Below, in pieces: positions 26,910 to 38,844 of a DNA stretch of 64,000 nt. The notes under the pieces are model-generated. The model saw only the letters and a list, made by a program, of their open reading frames with translations, ran no database searches and was not told the origin of the DNA. Position 1 is the stretch's first letter; every line of letters starts with the position of its first letter. The stretch spans positions 12,977,501 to 13,041,500 of the forward strand of contig NC_071342.1 of the NCBI RefSeq assembly GCF_027744825.2. Reading direction: 5' to 3'. The translations under genes and the position numbers were made by a program. Source of the DNA: Synchiropus splendidus. Taxonomy: Eukaryota; Chordata; Actinopteri; Syngnathiformes; Callionymidae.

Positions 26910-27554
26910 CAGTCCATACCATATGTATATACGAATACATGTTTTAAGCACATACGACCAACAAAGTTCCACTATTTCTTTGAGGTTCTCAATGAGTGGG
27001 TTTGTATTTTGTATTAATAGCTGTTACGACCGGAGAATTAGGACATCTGGCTCAGTGTGTGCAGAAATACAGAAATCTCTCGCTGCATTTGTCGCCAACT
27101 TTCCACAGTGGTGGTACATCCTGGATTTCCTTGCCGGTAAATGCATGGTCTTCATTATACAGAGGAATTTTGCAGCCTATAGGTTTTTAAATCTTTTGAT
27201 TTTGTTTACAGCCCAGTCTATGCCTTATTGGCTCAGCAAAGCAGCATCGTCCGAGACTTGAGGTGAAAGTCGATAAAAAACTATCAAATTAATTTTATGT
27301 TTTATCATAAATAAATCATAATTTATCACATTTTCTTGCCACACTGACGAAGTTGAAAGAGTGGACATATGTTTAAACATCGGGGTGGAAGTGCCGAGTG
27401 TTCAGCAATCTCTTTCCTACGTAAAGTTTGTCTCCATCCTGAAGTCGTTCAGCACAACTTCTTTGAGTTGCCTCAATCACAGATGTGTCGCTTACGACAT
27501 CACATGAGAGAGAAGGCTTAAACACTGCTTTGTATCCAAAGATTTTTCACTAAG
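26910..27554. other. intergenic, nothing recognised
   Basis: Unique sequence after the LTR. A frame of 174 codons that starts inside the LTR (26737) runs to 27261 here and has no recognisable domain. Confidence 0.45.
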
Positions 27555-27866
27555 CACTGTAATTTCCAGATTATAGAGCGCACCAGTATTAGAAACATCC
27601 ACAAATTTAAGAGGGAACACAGTGTTCATTCATAAGCCGCACCAGTCTATACATTGCTGGTGCAGTGGTGCTGTCTGCGCCGTAGAAAGTGGTGCAGTGT
27701 TCTCATCGCCAGTCCTCCAGGAGATCGGATCTGTTGGTGGAGCTGCGGACACACGGGCGAAAACCGTGCATTTTTAAAGCATTTTAAAGTCAATAGAACG
27801 TCTGTGATTTCTCAATATTTCAGACTGTGAGAAAAAAGTAGTGGCTTATAGTCCTGAAATTGTGGT
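27555..27866. mobile_element. MITE with CTGTAATTTCC / ATTATAG-type inverted ends
   Basis: The left end CACTGTAATTTCCAGATTAT corresponds to the inverse of the right end (GGCTTATAGTCCTGAAATTG followed by TGGT). A matching inner word, AAGCCGCACCAGTCTAT, lies within. The family is a common vertebrate short DNA transposon whose ends read roughly GTAATTTCCGGACTATAAG. I do not assign a superfamily, and no clear target duplication was seen. Confidence 0.65.
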
Positions 27867-29879
27867 AATTTGAATTTAACACATTAAAGTTCAACTCATC
27901 CACAGAAAATGAAAGATTTTTACATCCACTAGGCTGATGAGGTTTCATGAAAAAGTGGCGATGGGTTGAAGAAACGGTGAGATTATTCAAATGCGTTCAA
28001 AGCCAAAAGTGCAGACAGATGAGAAGCTTTTACAAACTATTTGGGTCCAGCGCCTCTACACAAAGATTTGAGTGGACTCCCACAGAAGTGCCAACATCTT
28101 CTCATCTGTTGCACAACTGCCACTTACTGTCTTCCTGAACTCATTGCCTTTAGCAATATTTAAATTGCTATAAAAGTTAGCAATTGACTAGACAAATAAC
28201 TGTAGGGCCATTATATTATGTTAAACACAAAAATAAAATCAATAACTGGTGGTTTTGAAACTGTTCACAAACTGTTATTTCCTACCTCACACATTCACAG
28301 ACGTTAACTGAAACACTTGAACAAGGCAGGCTTCATAAATATGTGTAGAAATTGGAACAATGTGACCTTTCGCAAGTGTAACTGTCTCGACCCAGACAAT
28401 TAAATTGGCGGTACCGAATACCACAGGGAGAACGATTAATGATAACAAGTGAATACCTTTGGCCCTCAACGCTGATATGATGGAGGGGAAATGAATGACT
28501 CAAAGCTGCGGCCGGTTTCAGTGACTGCGCGGCTCCGCAGACAAGGGCAGAAAGCAAGAATTTCAGCGAAGGCACACACGATGTTAGGGCAATCTCTTTG
28601 AAAGGATTCGACACAGCTCACTGCAGAGGTTTAGCAGGAAACCGTGCACACAGAAAATGACGTTCGCTTTTGTTTAAACATTATATAACACGCTCAAATG
28701 TTAGAGAACAGCATGCGGTTTCTTTTGAGTTTTATTTGGAGCCACTCCTCATTTGTATTGTGCATCATAGATGAGCTGCGTGGGAGAAGATGGAAATAAA
28801 AGTATAATGTTCATTTATAAATGAGCTCTTAGGGAGGCTGTGGACAGTTATGTCAATGTTCTTGGTCTTTGTCAGCAAGAATATTTCCACTCCTACATAA
28901 TTCATCTGCCTGTCCTTCACTTTTATATTGTTCCACCTGAACAAGAGGACATCCTCTTCTCACAGACACAGAGTGCGTCATAAATATCCTCTTCCTTTGT
29001 CTTCACAAAATGAATGCACACATTTTACTGGAAAGCAAAACATATATTAAAAAAAGAAAATGGAGGCAATAGCTGTGGTTCCAACACGCAATGCACACGT
29101 GGGGAGGATTCCTTGAAATGAATCATGCGTGTTCCACTGGAAGTTGAACACGAGAAGCCACCAAGGCTGGAGAACGTATCTACAGTTTGGCTTGGGGTCT
29201 GTTGAAAAAAAAAAAAGCCTTAAATTGTATATGATGAAAACATTTTTTTTTGTCCGAAATTTAAAAAAAAATTAATATATAAATATATAAAAAGAAGAAC
29301 AGCCAAAGGGGGAAAACATTTAGGAAAATTAAGCATAAACAAAGACACATTCAACATTTAAGTAGAACCTGTACTATAAAAAAAAATCCTCAATGTGATA
29401 AGTGCACACACTTACAACAACAAAATGCTGATTATACTACTACTACATTAATGCATTTTGTGATTATTGTGTGATATTTTTGGAGCATTCTACTATTTCA
29501 TTTGAATAGAAATATAGCGGACTATATAATCTATATACTAAAAATGGTTGGTGAAAAAATACGATATTTGGTCAATAAGAAGCTCGCTCAATGTATAAAA
29601 TTGTGCACTAAACACACCCAGGGTGCCAGATCGAGTCTTTTAATGCCAAGTAAATGTAACAGTACACACATCTTTTGATGTCACACATTGCACTTTTTCA
29701 TCTCAATATACTGCTAAACTTCAAACACTTTTAAAGGGGAAAAAAGGCAAAACCCTTATTTGTTCATGTTTCTCACACTCGTCGAGAAATGTTATGTAAT
29801 GTTTGTTTCATCCACCAATGTTCATTTCCCCAAATGTCAACATGAAACAGACATCAGACCAGCAGGCGAGCTCTTTCAA
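27867..29879. other. intergenic; small foldback-family fragment
   Basis: CTGATGAGGTTTCATGAAA at 27932-27950 is the left-terminal part of the foldback family of 56759-57026. The remainder is unique, with A-tracts near 29201-29214, 29246-29270 and 29380-29388. The 28400-28900 part has the balanced texture of conserved DNA, but nothing specific can be claimed. Confidence 0.45.
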
Positions 29880-30350
29880 TTTCAGGCTGAGCCATTTATC
29901 TTACAGACATTGATGAATTCATTATTGTGACAATTCCTGTTGCCATTATGAGATGCCACCCAAAGATTGGCCTCATGTTGAAATGATGAGGCGAGATATG
30001 CACCCCAATTATGGCAGAAGAAGATTCATCTTCCTTCGGCACGCCAATATTCCAGAGCAGGTGACTTGGATCAGGTGCGACAGAGACACTACATACAGTA
30101 CAAGCCCTTTTATTTTCTTCTTGCTCTATATTTATTTTGCGACTTGGTACGCTGTGATATATTGTCCAAACTAAGACATCGAAACATGGATTTAAACAAT
30201 TATTCATTATTCTCGACAATCATCGAGTCATGCAAGGAGCTGCCACGTCCTTGTCACTCTTCACTGCGCAGCGCTGTAAAACTTTCGATGTGAAATGTGT
30301 CACTGGATTATCTCGCCTATGATCCCCTCAGGCTTTCGTTCGGAGTCTGT
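29880..30350. other. candidate conserved non-coding element
   Basis: Repeat-free with ATTA/TAAT-rich and TGACA-type words (GATGAATTCATTATTGTGAC, CCAATTATGG, AACAATTATTCATTATTC). Overlapping 73- to 107-codon frames on both strands are not supported by splice sites. It could be an enhancer of a distant gene. This is inference from texture. Confidence 0.35.
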
Positions 30351-31755
30351 GGCAGGAGCACAGGCATTTAGTGGGACTCCCAAGTGTCACTGGCAGCACA
30401 CCAGGACACGGCAAGGCTCCAGGAAACACCATATATCATTGTCATAAGACCAATCATCCACATCACCGGGGTCTTTTGTTTCAGGCGGGGACTACAGCAC
30501 CCATTAAGCTCCATCACTGACCCGGCTCCGGCAAACTTAATACGCTTTCATCTTCCTTTTATTCAGATCTGACTAGTAAACAAAAGTAAATTCTCCTCAT
30601 GAGTTTTTTTTCAGCTCACCAATGAATGCAAAAACAAACTCACACAAAACATGCCTTCAAAAAGTTGCCCTTGGTGTTTCAAAATTTGGAGGCCACGTGT
30701 TTGTTTATTCATTTAGCAGAGTGAAAACTCTGCTTAGGGAAAAGACACTGACACATCTGAAAACTAGACAGACAACATCCCTGCTTTTCACACTTTGGTG
30801 TGGAATCATCATAGACAAAAGTCTCAAACCAGTCCTCCCCACAACTTGATATGTTGTGGTGTGAAATGGACAGCATCCCAGCAGCCCAATAACAATGTGC
30901 ACAAGTTGATCTGGCCCATATGAATGGGGGATTCAATGAACTGATATTCACTTAATACATAACACAGCCATTAACAGCCAATAACAGTTGACCTGCAAAT
31001 CTGCCTATACGGAAATAAGAGGGACGACAATTTTCCTTTGTCGTAATGACATCCTTCTTAAGATAACTACAGCTTTGGCAGATACTAAGAGAAAAACAAT
31101 GTCCATCAAAGGTAAATCAAATTTCATAGTTGAGAACACTGAGTGAATTTGCTGCCACTGTTGGAAAAGTTAGAGAATCTTTAGGGCTGTGTTCATCAAA
31201 ACATAATGACAGTGTTATATGGGGTCATTTGAGGCAAATTCTAGAATAAAAGGCTCAACAAGGAGGATTTATTTTACTTCCTTTTTTAAGTCATTGTCCC
31301 TCTAGTAATATGCAGCGAGACCATTCTGTATAGACAGGGACCACAATGACTTTACTGAAAAGTGAACAGTCTAAAAGTAAATATGTATATTAAATAAATG
31401 AATTCTGTTATTCTGTTTTCAAATGTTTTAAAGGCATTGTACGATCAGATGAGTTCAGAACCTCCATAAAACCTCATAATCCAAGAGAATTATAAAACTT
31501 ATGAGGGTCCAACTTGTACTCTGGGCAGCCAAATTTCTTTACTCCAGCTCATACAAAATCGATGAGGAAGTAGGCAGCTAATGTTTGGGACATGATGTTC
31601 TTATTGGCTAGCGTCTGCCACACCCAACAACTTGCTAAAATATTCAGAGGTAGTTATATTTGTGATAGAGCTTTTGGTGAGAGGATAAGAACATGCAAAC
31701 TAGAATCTGGGTCGATTATAATGCCACACATAAACTGCTTTGATCATTGCTCCAG

Positions 31756-31786
<31 letters not shown>

Positions 31787-32784
31787 CCCCACACACAGAT
31801 CTGGACAACATGACTGGGCGTCCACGTTTCAGGAAGCATGTGTGAACACACAGTATCATGCATCACTTTCTTTGGATGCTCAAGCAGCAAATGGTCAGTG
31901 TCAACCGATTTGTTTTCTCAGAAGCTGTGGTGTTATAAACACTGAACACATTCTGCTCTTGATCTAATGATTGTATTTGAACAATGCTAACCCGCTTCAC
32001 ATCACCATGAATAGACGGTATAAATCAATCATAAATAAAGTTCACGGCACTGCTGTTTCGCCACGAGCCGGGGAATAAGGGCTCTCGTGCGGTCCGCTTT
32101 TCTGATGCTCCGAGCGGCTGCGTCGAACAGCAAAGCTGGAAAACATCTTGCGGCCTCGCAGTCATAAACAGGATTGATGTTTGCAACCAAGACGTTTGAC
32201 TTTATCCAGTCAAGCTTGAGAAGGATCATTCGGCTTCGTTGAGCTGTACTAACGGTTTGATGGAAATGTTTTCCCCACAACATTTTAGCCGTTTACTTGC
32301 CTGACATTATCTTTGAGATTGGTGGGATTTGAGGACACATAAAAGCGGTTGCTATTTTTATATTTGTTGTTCAAAATAATCCTTTTTGCCTGCATGTCAT
32401 GTGACGCTACTTTGGACTTTATTACAGTTGAAGACACTTTAAAAGAAGAATATATATATATTACTCGACTCACCAAGTTTGAATTACAAAATAAAAACCT
32501 CCTAATTCATGCAAGTATTGACAGAACGTTTGCTTTATCGTGGGGATTACATCCAACTTGATCCTTCCATCTTCTTCCAATTTTTTTCCAGGTTTACATC
32601 AAGGAGTCCTCCAAGTTTCAGAGAGCCGGAAAACCACATGACTCCGTGAGACGATACCCAAACCAAAAACATGGATGCAGAGCATATACAGAGGCGACAG
32701 CTCTGTTTTTTTTTTTTACCCATGATCCACCCAGGTGGTGGAGCCAATAATGGGACAGTTGGCGGCTTCCTTCCAGTTGTTGCA
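30351..32784. other. intergenic; (AT)13 array
   Basis: Unique sequence. The only clear repeat is an AT array at 31761-31786. Short frames that cross it are artefacts. Confidence 0.5.
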
Positions 32785-33028
32785 GTCGTGTCCTTAGGCA
32801 AGACACCTTAACCACCCAGCCTGGTATGTATGTGCATCAATGATCTTCATGGTGGCGGCCGGAGGAGTCGTGCAGCGCACATTGGCAACTGCTTTTCCGT
32901 CAGACTGCCCCAGGGCAGCTATGGCTACAAACGTAGCTTACCACCACCGGTGTGACTGTGGTGTGAATGAATAATGAGTTCTGTAAAGCGCTTCAGGTGT
33001 CATGAAAAGCACAATATAAATAAATGCA
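32785..33028 (+). mobile_element. L2-clade LINE / V-SINE-type 3' tail
   Basis: GTGTCCTTAGGCAAGACACC, CAGACTGCCCCAGGGCAGCT and the terminal GTAAAGCGCTTCAGGTGTCA followed by AAGCACAATATAAATAAATG match the well-known 3' tail shared by fish L2 LINEs and V-SINE-type elements (recall). The tail ends in an AAATG-type short repeat. No reverse transcriptase lies upstream, so this is a 5'-truncated LINE or a SINE. Confidence 0.75.
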
Positions 33029-33369
33029 TGCCACGTCGCGCCTCAAAGGTAAAGGAGGTAAGACGTGACCAAAAGCAAAGAGACTTAACACGTTTTTCCT
33101 TTCCAAGTTTTTAAATCCGTGTTTCACTTTTGTTAACAAAAGTGATCACATTAATGTGCAAAGAATAGTTTAAGGCAGTAGCTGCCATCTCTGAAGATGA
33201 CAATAGAAATTTGAAGTGAAACTATCGTCATCGAAATGTTCTGTTCCACACTGAAGAATGACTAGGACTAGAAAAATGGCAGACGCCTGCGACTCAACAA
33301 CCTGACCAAAAGCATAGATAACCAAAGAATTGTCACCAGCTTAAACACACATACAGAAAAAATAAATAC

Positions 33370-33640
33370 ATCTTCTATCCTGGTTTGTCCCCCAGAGGAG
33401 GGAAGCTGTGCCAGTCTCAGCATCAGGCGAGGGACACACAGGACAAGTCGCCAGTTCATCACAAGGCAACACACATATAGACAAACAACACACACCTATG
33501 GGGAAGTTAAAGTGCTCAGTTAACCAAACCTCCAAATGAGCATGTTTTAGGACTGTGGGAGGAAACCGGAGAACCCAGAGAAAACTCACGCAGACATGGG
33601 GAGAACAAAGTTCCATGAACACGTTCGGTCCTGGTGGCGT
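33370..33640. mobile_element. common teleost interspersed repeat, unnamed
   Basis: The words GACAAGTCGCCAGTTCATCA, GACTGTGGGAGGAAACCGGA and AAACTCACGCAGACATGGGG, followed by AGAAC, are hallmarks of a high-copy fish repeat that I recognise but cannot name with certainty. Divergence is moderate. Confidence 0.65.
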
Positions 33641-33689
33641 AATGAACATCATTTAGCAAATGAATAGGTTAAAACACTATGGAATAATG

Positions 33690-33960
33690 AGGCTTGTCAC
33701 CTCCGCCATGGAGGTTTTATTTACAACAATATTTGTTTGTGTAAAACAAGTGAAAAAGTTTGACATATTTTGATGATAATCTCAGGACATGTAGCTTCAT
33801 CCTCTTATGTTACATGATGGAATATGAATTTGCTGTAAGTGACTTGATTTTTTGGTTTATATTTTGTCCTTGAGTGTTAAAGTTATGTCAGACACAAGTT
33901 TGGTGTGTGCGGGTGACTATTGAGAGCAGAACCTTCAGCAAGTGGCATGTTTGAAGACAC
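33690..33960. mobile_element. degraded repeat with CACCTCCGCCATGGAGG start
   Basis: CACCTCCGCCATGGAGGTTT at 33701-33720 resembles the CACCTCCGCCAAGGAGGTTA motif of a widespread vertebrate/fish repeat. The rest is too diverged to confirm. Confidence 0.35.
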
Positions 33961-34069
33961 AACATAGAGTTTGAAGATTTGTTTCAACTGCAGTTTTTAA
34001 ACGTTGCTCTTTCACACTCTGCATTCAGACGTTCAGATGACGTTTTGTCATACCAACAGTGATCATACT

Positions 34070-34290
34070 TCTTCTTCATTTCCTGTTGGCTTCTCCCTTC
34101 AGGAGTCGCCACAGCGGATCATCCTCCTCCATCTCACCCTGTCCTCTGCTTCCTCTTCTCTCAAACCTACAAACCTCATGTCCTCCTTCACCACCTCCAT
34201 AAGTCTCCTCTTTGGCCTTCCTCTCCACCTTCTGCCTTCTGCCAACCTCAACATCTTCCTACCAATGTACTGGCTCTCATGTCTCATGTC
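34070..34290 (-). pseudogene. C-terminal tail of a non-LTR retrotransposon reverse transcriptase, 5'-truncated
   Basis: On the minus strand from about 34287 to the stop at 34099 a frame encodes about 62 residues, with YIGRKMLRL, WRGRPKRRLMEVVKEDM and VRWRRMIRCGDS just before the stop. This basic GRPKRR...VKEDM...DRVRWRRMIR.GD ending is the characteristic C-terminus of an RTE-like group of LINE polyproteins. Downstream the strand reads CTGTGGCGACTCCTGAAGGG and ends in a GAAGAAG tail at about 34070-34078, the usual short-repeat tail of such elements. Endonuclease and catalytic reverse transcriptase domains are absent, so it is a dead 5'-truncated insertion. The clade is inferred. Confidence 0.8.
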
Positions 34291-35294
34291 CAAAGAGTGA
34301 TCACACTTAAAAGGGCTTAATAGGGGACATTCCAAACACCATGGATGTTGTTGCCTGAACACTTGAATGGTCAGTGGCTGTGGTGACATTCTATTCACAA
34401 GGAGTCGACTTCCAATATGCATGTAATATTTGTAACAGTGCAGTGAGGTGGCAGAAACATGTAAATGTAAACACAGTCATTGAGCAACTCACGAAGGGTC
34501 GGTTAACCCGTCAAGAAAATAAGAACTGAGTTAGTAAGCCACGCTGCAGACTGCTCCAAGTTCCTATCGTCTGGTCCAGGGGAAGTCGAAATCAGTGTGT
34601 TTTCAATCTCCCTCAGAAGGCAAATGTCAATCGGAGGTAATTCCTCTATTTGAGAGCAAACAGTCATGAACTTATTGAGCGAGATGAATCTATGAGTGAC
34701 TCAGCCAGTGAGAAGACTGGGGTGCAAGGTTTTAACCAGGTCAAGGATGTGCGCTGGACTTGATCGGTGCATAGAATTTTTTTTCCGAGACCCATAGAAC
34801 CACACTGTTTTGTTATTGTGTTACTCTGGCTGTTGGGCGGAAGCAACCACAATAAAAAAAAGTTGATGGACATTCATATCTCTGTTGAAGATCAAGTGTT
34901 TCCATGTTTAAAAAAGTTTCAACTTCAAATAATGAAGACACAAGTTTGTCATCGCCCTGTATTTTAGCTGAAATCATTTATCGATCAACTGATGCGCCCA
35001 TCCTGTAGCATCATTTTAGAAAAGGCTGGAGCAGTTGGTTCACTAAATCAGCACAGTGGTCCTGCATATCTCCACTCAGAGGAAAATGGGTGAGTTGTGT
35101 GAGATGAAAAGAAATTTAAAAAACAGTGATGCCTTGTGACTGCTGAAAGGTCGGGTCAGCTGAGTTTGAAAATATTTTTAGAGGGATTTTGAGAACATGT
35201 GTTATAAGAATAAGGAAGTGCAGTTGATATTTTTTATAAACTTTAAGTAAGGAGAACAGAATTGGTTGTAAAAGAGCTAAATATATATATATAT
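34291..35294. other. intergenic, nothing recognised
   Basis: Unique sequence between the LINE tail and the hAT element, with a short AT array at 35281-35294 that forms the insertion site of the latter. Confidence 0.5.
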
Positions 35295-35489
35295 TAGGGC
35301 TGTCGACGTTAACGCGTTAATCTACGAGATTAATGTGACTGTGATTAACTAATTAAAATAATTTGACGGCGTTAACATAATTTATGTCACTGCGCATGCG
35401 CGACTCCTGACGCCGAAGCCGGAAACTTTTGGACATCCGGGTCTTGGTTTTGCGTGTAATCTACTGCCGCTAACACCAGATTGGATGCG

Positions 35490-36085
35490 ATGGAGAACGT
35501 TGGCAGAGGATTATTGGATGGAACGGTTTTTTTTTTTTTCAAAACGCTGAGTGACGGAACAACAGACCGCTCTAAAGTTGTGTGCTCAATGTGTGAGTCT
35601 GAGTTCCGCTACCACCGTAGTACGTCCACGCTACGATATCATTCGAAAGCGAAACACCCAACGGAAAGCACCGCATCTTCTGCCAGCCGCCGGACAACGC
35701 TCCCCGAGTACAGTCGGTCAATCTCCAAACCTGTGAAAGAAAAAATCACGAATGCTTTGGCGGTTTGGGTTGCCGCGATTGTCGGCCAGTTAACATTGTG
35801 GAGGATGCTGATCTACCCTGCGCTGCTCACATTTTGCAACGGACAGTCGCCGTCGCCCTAAAAGACAGCGGTTTTGAAAACGTCCTCGCTAGAAGTCGGA
35901 AAATAGTTGGACATTTCAAACACAGCCCATCAAATGCTCGTGATTTAAGAGCACAACAGACTGCACACGGACAGCAGGTTTCACTGTCAGGCCACATTGT
36001 CCAAAAGAAAAGAGCAACATTGACTCCAGAAGATGTAAATAAGCTTGTGTGTCTCAGTAACTGGCTGCTAGAGAAGCAAAGTTAA
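35490..36085 (+). pseudogene. hAT transposase remnant with BED zinc finger, frameshifted and internally deleted
   Basis: From ATG 35490 the frame encodes a BED-type finger: CSMC, then a FRYHRSTSTLRYH stretch, then HSKAKH. This finger binds DNA in this family. Past KITNALAVWVA the frame breaks near 35765-35775. The next frame continues with the family words DCRPVNIVEDADL, then jumps directly to PCAAHILQRTVAVALKDSGF and RKIVGHFKHSPSNA, and ends with KKRATLTPEDVNKLVCLSNW and a stop at 36083-36085. In intact relatives these blocks are separated by long stretches with the RNase H-like catalytic core and helical insertion. Two internal deletions (near 35815 and 35977) therefore removed most of the enzyme. 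It cannot encode active transposase and could only move in trans. Confidence 0.88.
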
Positions 36086-36436
36086 GCCTAATTCAGTGAA
36101 GAAAGCAAAAGAGATTTTCCTAGTTTAAAGTGTTAAAGTTAAAGTGTTTTTGCACTATACCAATGACAATGTGAATGTTTAAGTTCATTTTGAGCACTTG
36201 ATATACTGTTAGGTCACATTATGGTCTTTTTGTGGCAATATAGTTGTTCATTGTTTGAGATACCAGTGGATGTGTTGTGATGGGTAAGCTGCGTCATTTC
36301 ATAGAAGAAGCAGATTTGTCTGTTCTTGGTTTTCTTTAGTTTTATTTATTTATTTATTTATTCAATTTTATTTTGATGTTTTTTGGCCATAGCATTGGTT
36401 TGTAAGCTAACAGCCCTTGTGATTTGTATTTGCCCT

Positions 36437-36442
36437 AATAAA
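36437..36442 (+). promoter_or_regulatory. polyadenylation signal of the hAT unit
   Basis: AATAAA lies about 350 bp after the transposase stop, inside the element and on its coding strand. A second near-match (AAATAAAAAA) follows about 15 bp later. Confidence 0.5.
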
Positions 36443-36632
36443 AGAAAACTAAATAAAAAAAATTACAAATTACTTGACTGGTTTACTAATCTCTTTCAAT
36501 CTACATATCTTAATAGTTTTGTGTTTGCCTGAATACACAGACTTTCAACCTTTAATCGCGATTAATCACGATTAATTAATTAAGGAAAATGAGATTAATT
36601 AGTTATTTTTTTTTAATCTATTGACAGCCCTA

Positions 36633-36680
36633 ATATATATATATAAATATATCGTGGAGACGTCACTCACTCGGTGACTT
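36633..36680. repeat. AT tract plus short fragment of the young dispersed repeat
   Basis: After the hAT right end an AT tract is followed by GGAGACGTCACTCACTCGG (about 36656-36674). This matches the 3' half of the repeat at 9740-10129 and 24225-24651 (GGAGAGACGTCACTCACTC) with a 2-bp gap. The match then fades. Confidence 0.5.
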
Positions 36681-38844
36681 GACAAGTAAAACATCTTGGT
36701 AAATCACATGCAATCTATGGTTCATCCTGCCACTGAAATATTCCCCTAAATATTTCAACTTGTTAAAATGGTTATTCATTTTGGCTTTTGAACCAAGATC
36801 GAGGCAGGTGAAAAAGAGAGTGCAGGCACGGTTCTGAAAGATGAGGTGAGAAGATAGATATATGTTTGAGTTTTTTGTTTTATTCGGAAGCTTTTCTGAT
36901 GCTGGCAAGACACCAAAGGTTAATCAAATAGGCAGTGGTGTAATGTCCAATGAAGGAAAAACACAAAACTGAAAAAAAAAAATATATATATATATATTTT
37001 GAGAAACCCACTATTGAAACTGACCAAACATGTTTTGTTTTTTGTTTTTTTTTCACTTTCATATTTCTCTAACCAGTCAATATATCACTGCTGCTGAGGC
37101 AGCCAGCTCCACAATTACTCCAAATTGGAACTCACTATCATTTCACAATCACTTTTGCCAAGTGAAATCTGTCGGACTATAAGCAGGTGCGAAGGTTTGG
37201 CTGTGCTCCCGTGCGATTTCCATCTTAGCATGAAGCTCTTCTTGGAAAGAGAACAGCTTGGCAAAGTGATGAAAATAAAAATGATCTCGGGGTTATAATC
37301 TGTGGCAGTTTTAGTCGAAAACCTTTGCGGATAAATCTTCCAGGGCTTGTGTGGAGCCATAGGCCTATTTAGCATGCAAGTGGGGCATTGAAAAAAAGAG
37401 CTATTTTTTAAAAGAGTTTAATCTTTGAAAGGTATAAACATATTATTCGTGACATAATTTGAAACCTTAATTCTCAGGCGCAAAGAAAAGAATTTCAAAG
37501 TCTTAAAAATAACTTCCTCGTGCGACTTTTCATGATTTTTCATGATATATTATATTATATCACAAAGCCTTTGTTTGTTGCATTGCAAACGCCAGGGTTT
37601 ATTCAAAAGCAGCGCACACAACTAGATGCCATTTTCATTCGAACCTGTGCAGAAATTCAAAACTTTTATAGTGGATGTGAAGAGGTAGCAATCCGACTGA
37701 TGCCGTTCTCATTTTATGTCATAAAAGTTTTCTAAAATTCTCAATCACACGAGCAGTCAGCCAGGATGTAAGCAAATCTACTACATTCAAGCACGCCACA
37801 GAAACTTGCACAAAGGCAACTGAAAGTGCAGTAAAACGCCTGCCTTCTGGGGTTTCATGTCGAGTTTGATCATTGTCTATAGCACTTGACAAACTGTGGG
37901 CCCATTCCGGCATGCAACATTATTTCTGAGAGCTTGAAATAACTTTAAAAGGTCTGCTCATTTAAAAAGAACCAGCAATGCCTCTTCATTTCAATGGACG
38001 TTCCAACCCATTTAGATCATCAAGTTAACTAACTAAATCTAAATTAATTGTGAAACAACCAAGAAGTGAAGCATTGCAACAGAAGGAAGAACTAGAATTT
38101 AAAGAAAGATGGGGAAAGGAAGTACAAGTCTGAGCTTCAAGGGGAGTCGGCGGTGCACCAGCCGTCCTCTGTGCTGTCGCCTGTCGGAGCTGCGGCGTCA
38201 CGAAAGCTGCAGACTGAATAAACTGATCAAAAGTGGGATTCTGTCCTGGGACGTTCTCCCCACCCAGCAGAGGTGGTGGGAGACAAGACAATGAAAGCTC
38301 TTCTCCATTTTGAAGAGGCTGTCTCACACCCATCATCATGTCACTTCGCAGCCTCTGCAGTGATGCTTCCATGGCGGGTGAATAAAATGATAGCGTCGGC
38401 CATTTCACTCTGTGTTGGTACTGACATGCACTAAATCTATCTTGCTATTTTACTTACCAGTTTACTGTGCGTATTATACATATAAAATTGCAAAAAAAAT
38501 AAGTGGCATGATTTATTTTGTTGATCCACTTCCTGTTCCTGGAGTGAATGGCAGTTGGTAATGGTTGCTCAGGTTGGGGGGGGGTTAGACTGGACGAGCG
38601 TCCCTGAACGCAAGTGATTGTGTCTCCTGACACGGTACCGGACGCTCACTAAGTTTGAACAAACTATGTTGCATTGTTTTACGTTGAGTAAGTGGCTCTT
38701 TTCCTCTTACTTTAGTGCCGCTAGGGTGCAAACCGTGAGCTGTTCCCATCCTCCTGAGTTCCCCGCAACCAACACCATTCCAATAATAAGAGTTGTGATC
38801 TTGAACTGTCTATTCCATGCATGTCCAACTGTTCCATTTACGGA
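36681..38844. other. intergenic; 127-codon minus-strand frame of unknown meaning
   Basis: A minus-strand frame from 38408 to 38025 is open for 127 codons and contains MEASLQRLRSDMMMGVRQ and PTFDQFIQSAAFVTPQLRQ. It is Gln/Pro/Leu-rich with a plausible amphipathic start, but I recognise no family. No acceptor site clearly precedes it. A short AT array lies at 36981-36998. Nothing else was recognised. Confidence 0.35.

Larger units (their letters stand above)
35295..36632 (+). mobile_element. hAT transposon, BED-finger type, internally deleted
   Basis: The terminal inverted repeats begin TAGGGCTGTCGAC on the left and, read inward, TAGGGCTGTCAATAG on the right, a classic hAT end. The 8-bp flanks are both ATATATAT (35287-35294 and 36633-36640), as expected for hAT, though the site is itself an AT array. 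Subterminal ATTAATC/GATTAAT motifs are dense at both ends. The element is 1338 bp, against several kb for complete relatives, and carries a deleted transposase. A TTTA tandem run lies at about 36342-36362. Confidence 0.92.

Noticed and set aside
26245..27261. 94- to 174-codon plus-strand frames near 26.2-27.3 kb as genes
   Set aside because: They lie in or start in the solo LTR and have no gag, pol or envelope motifs.
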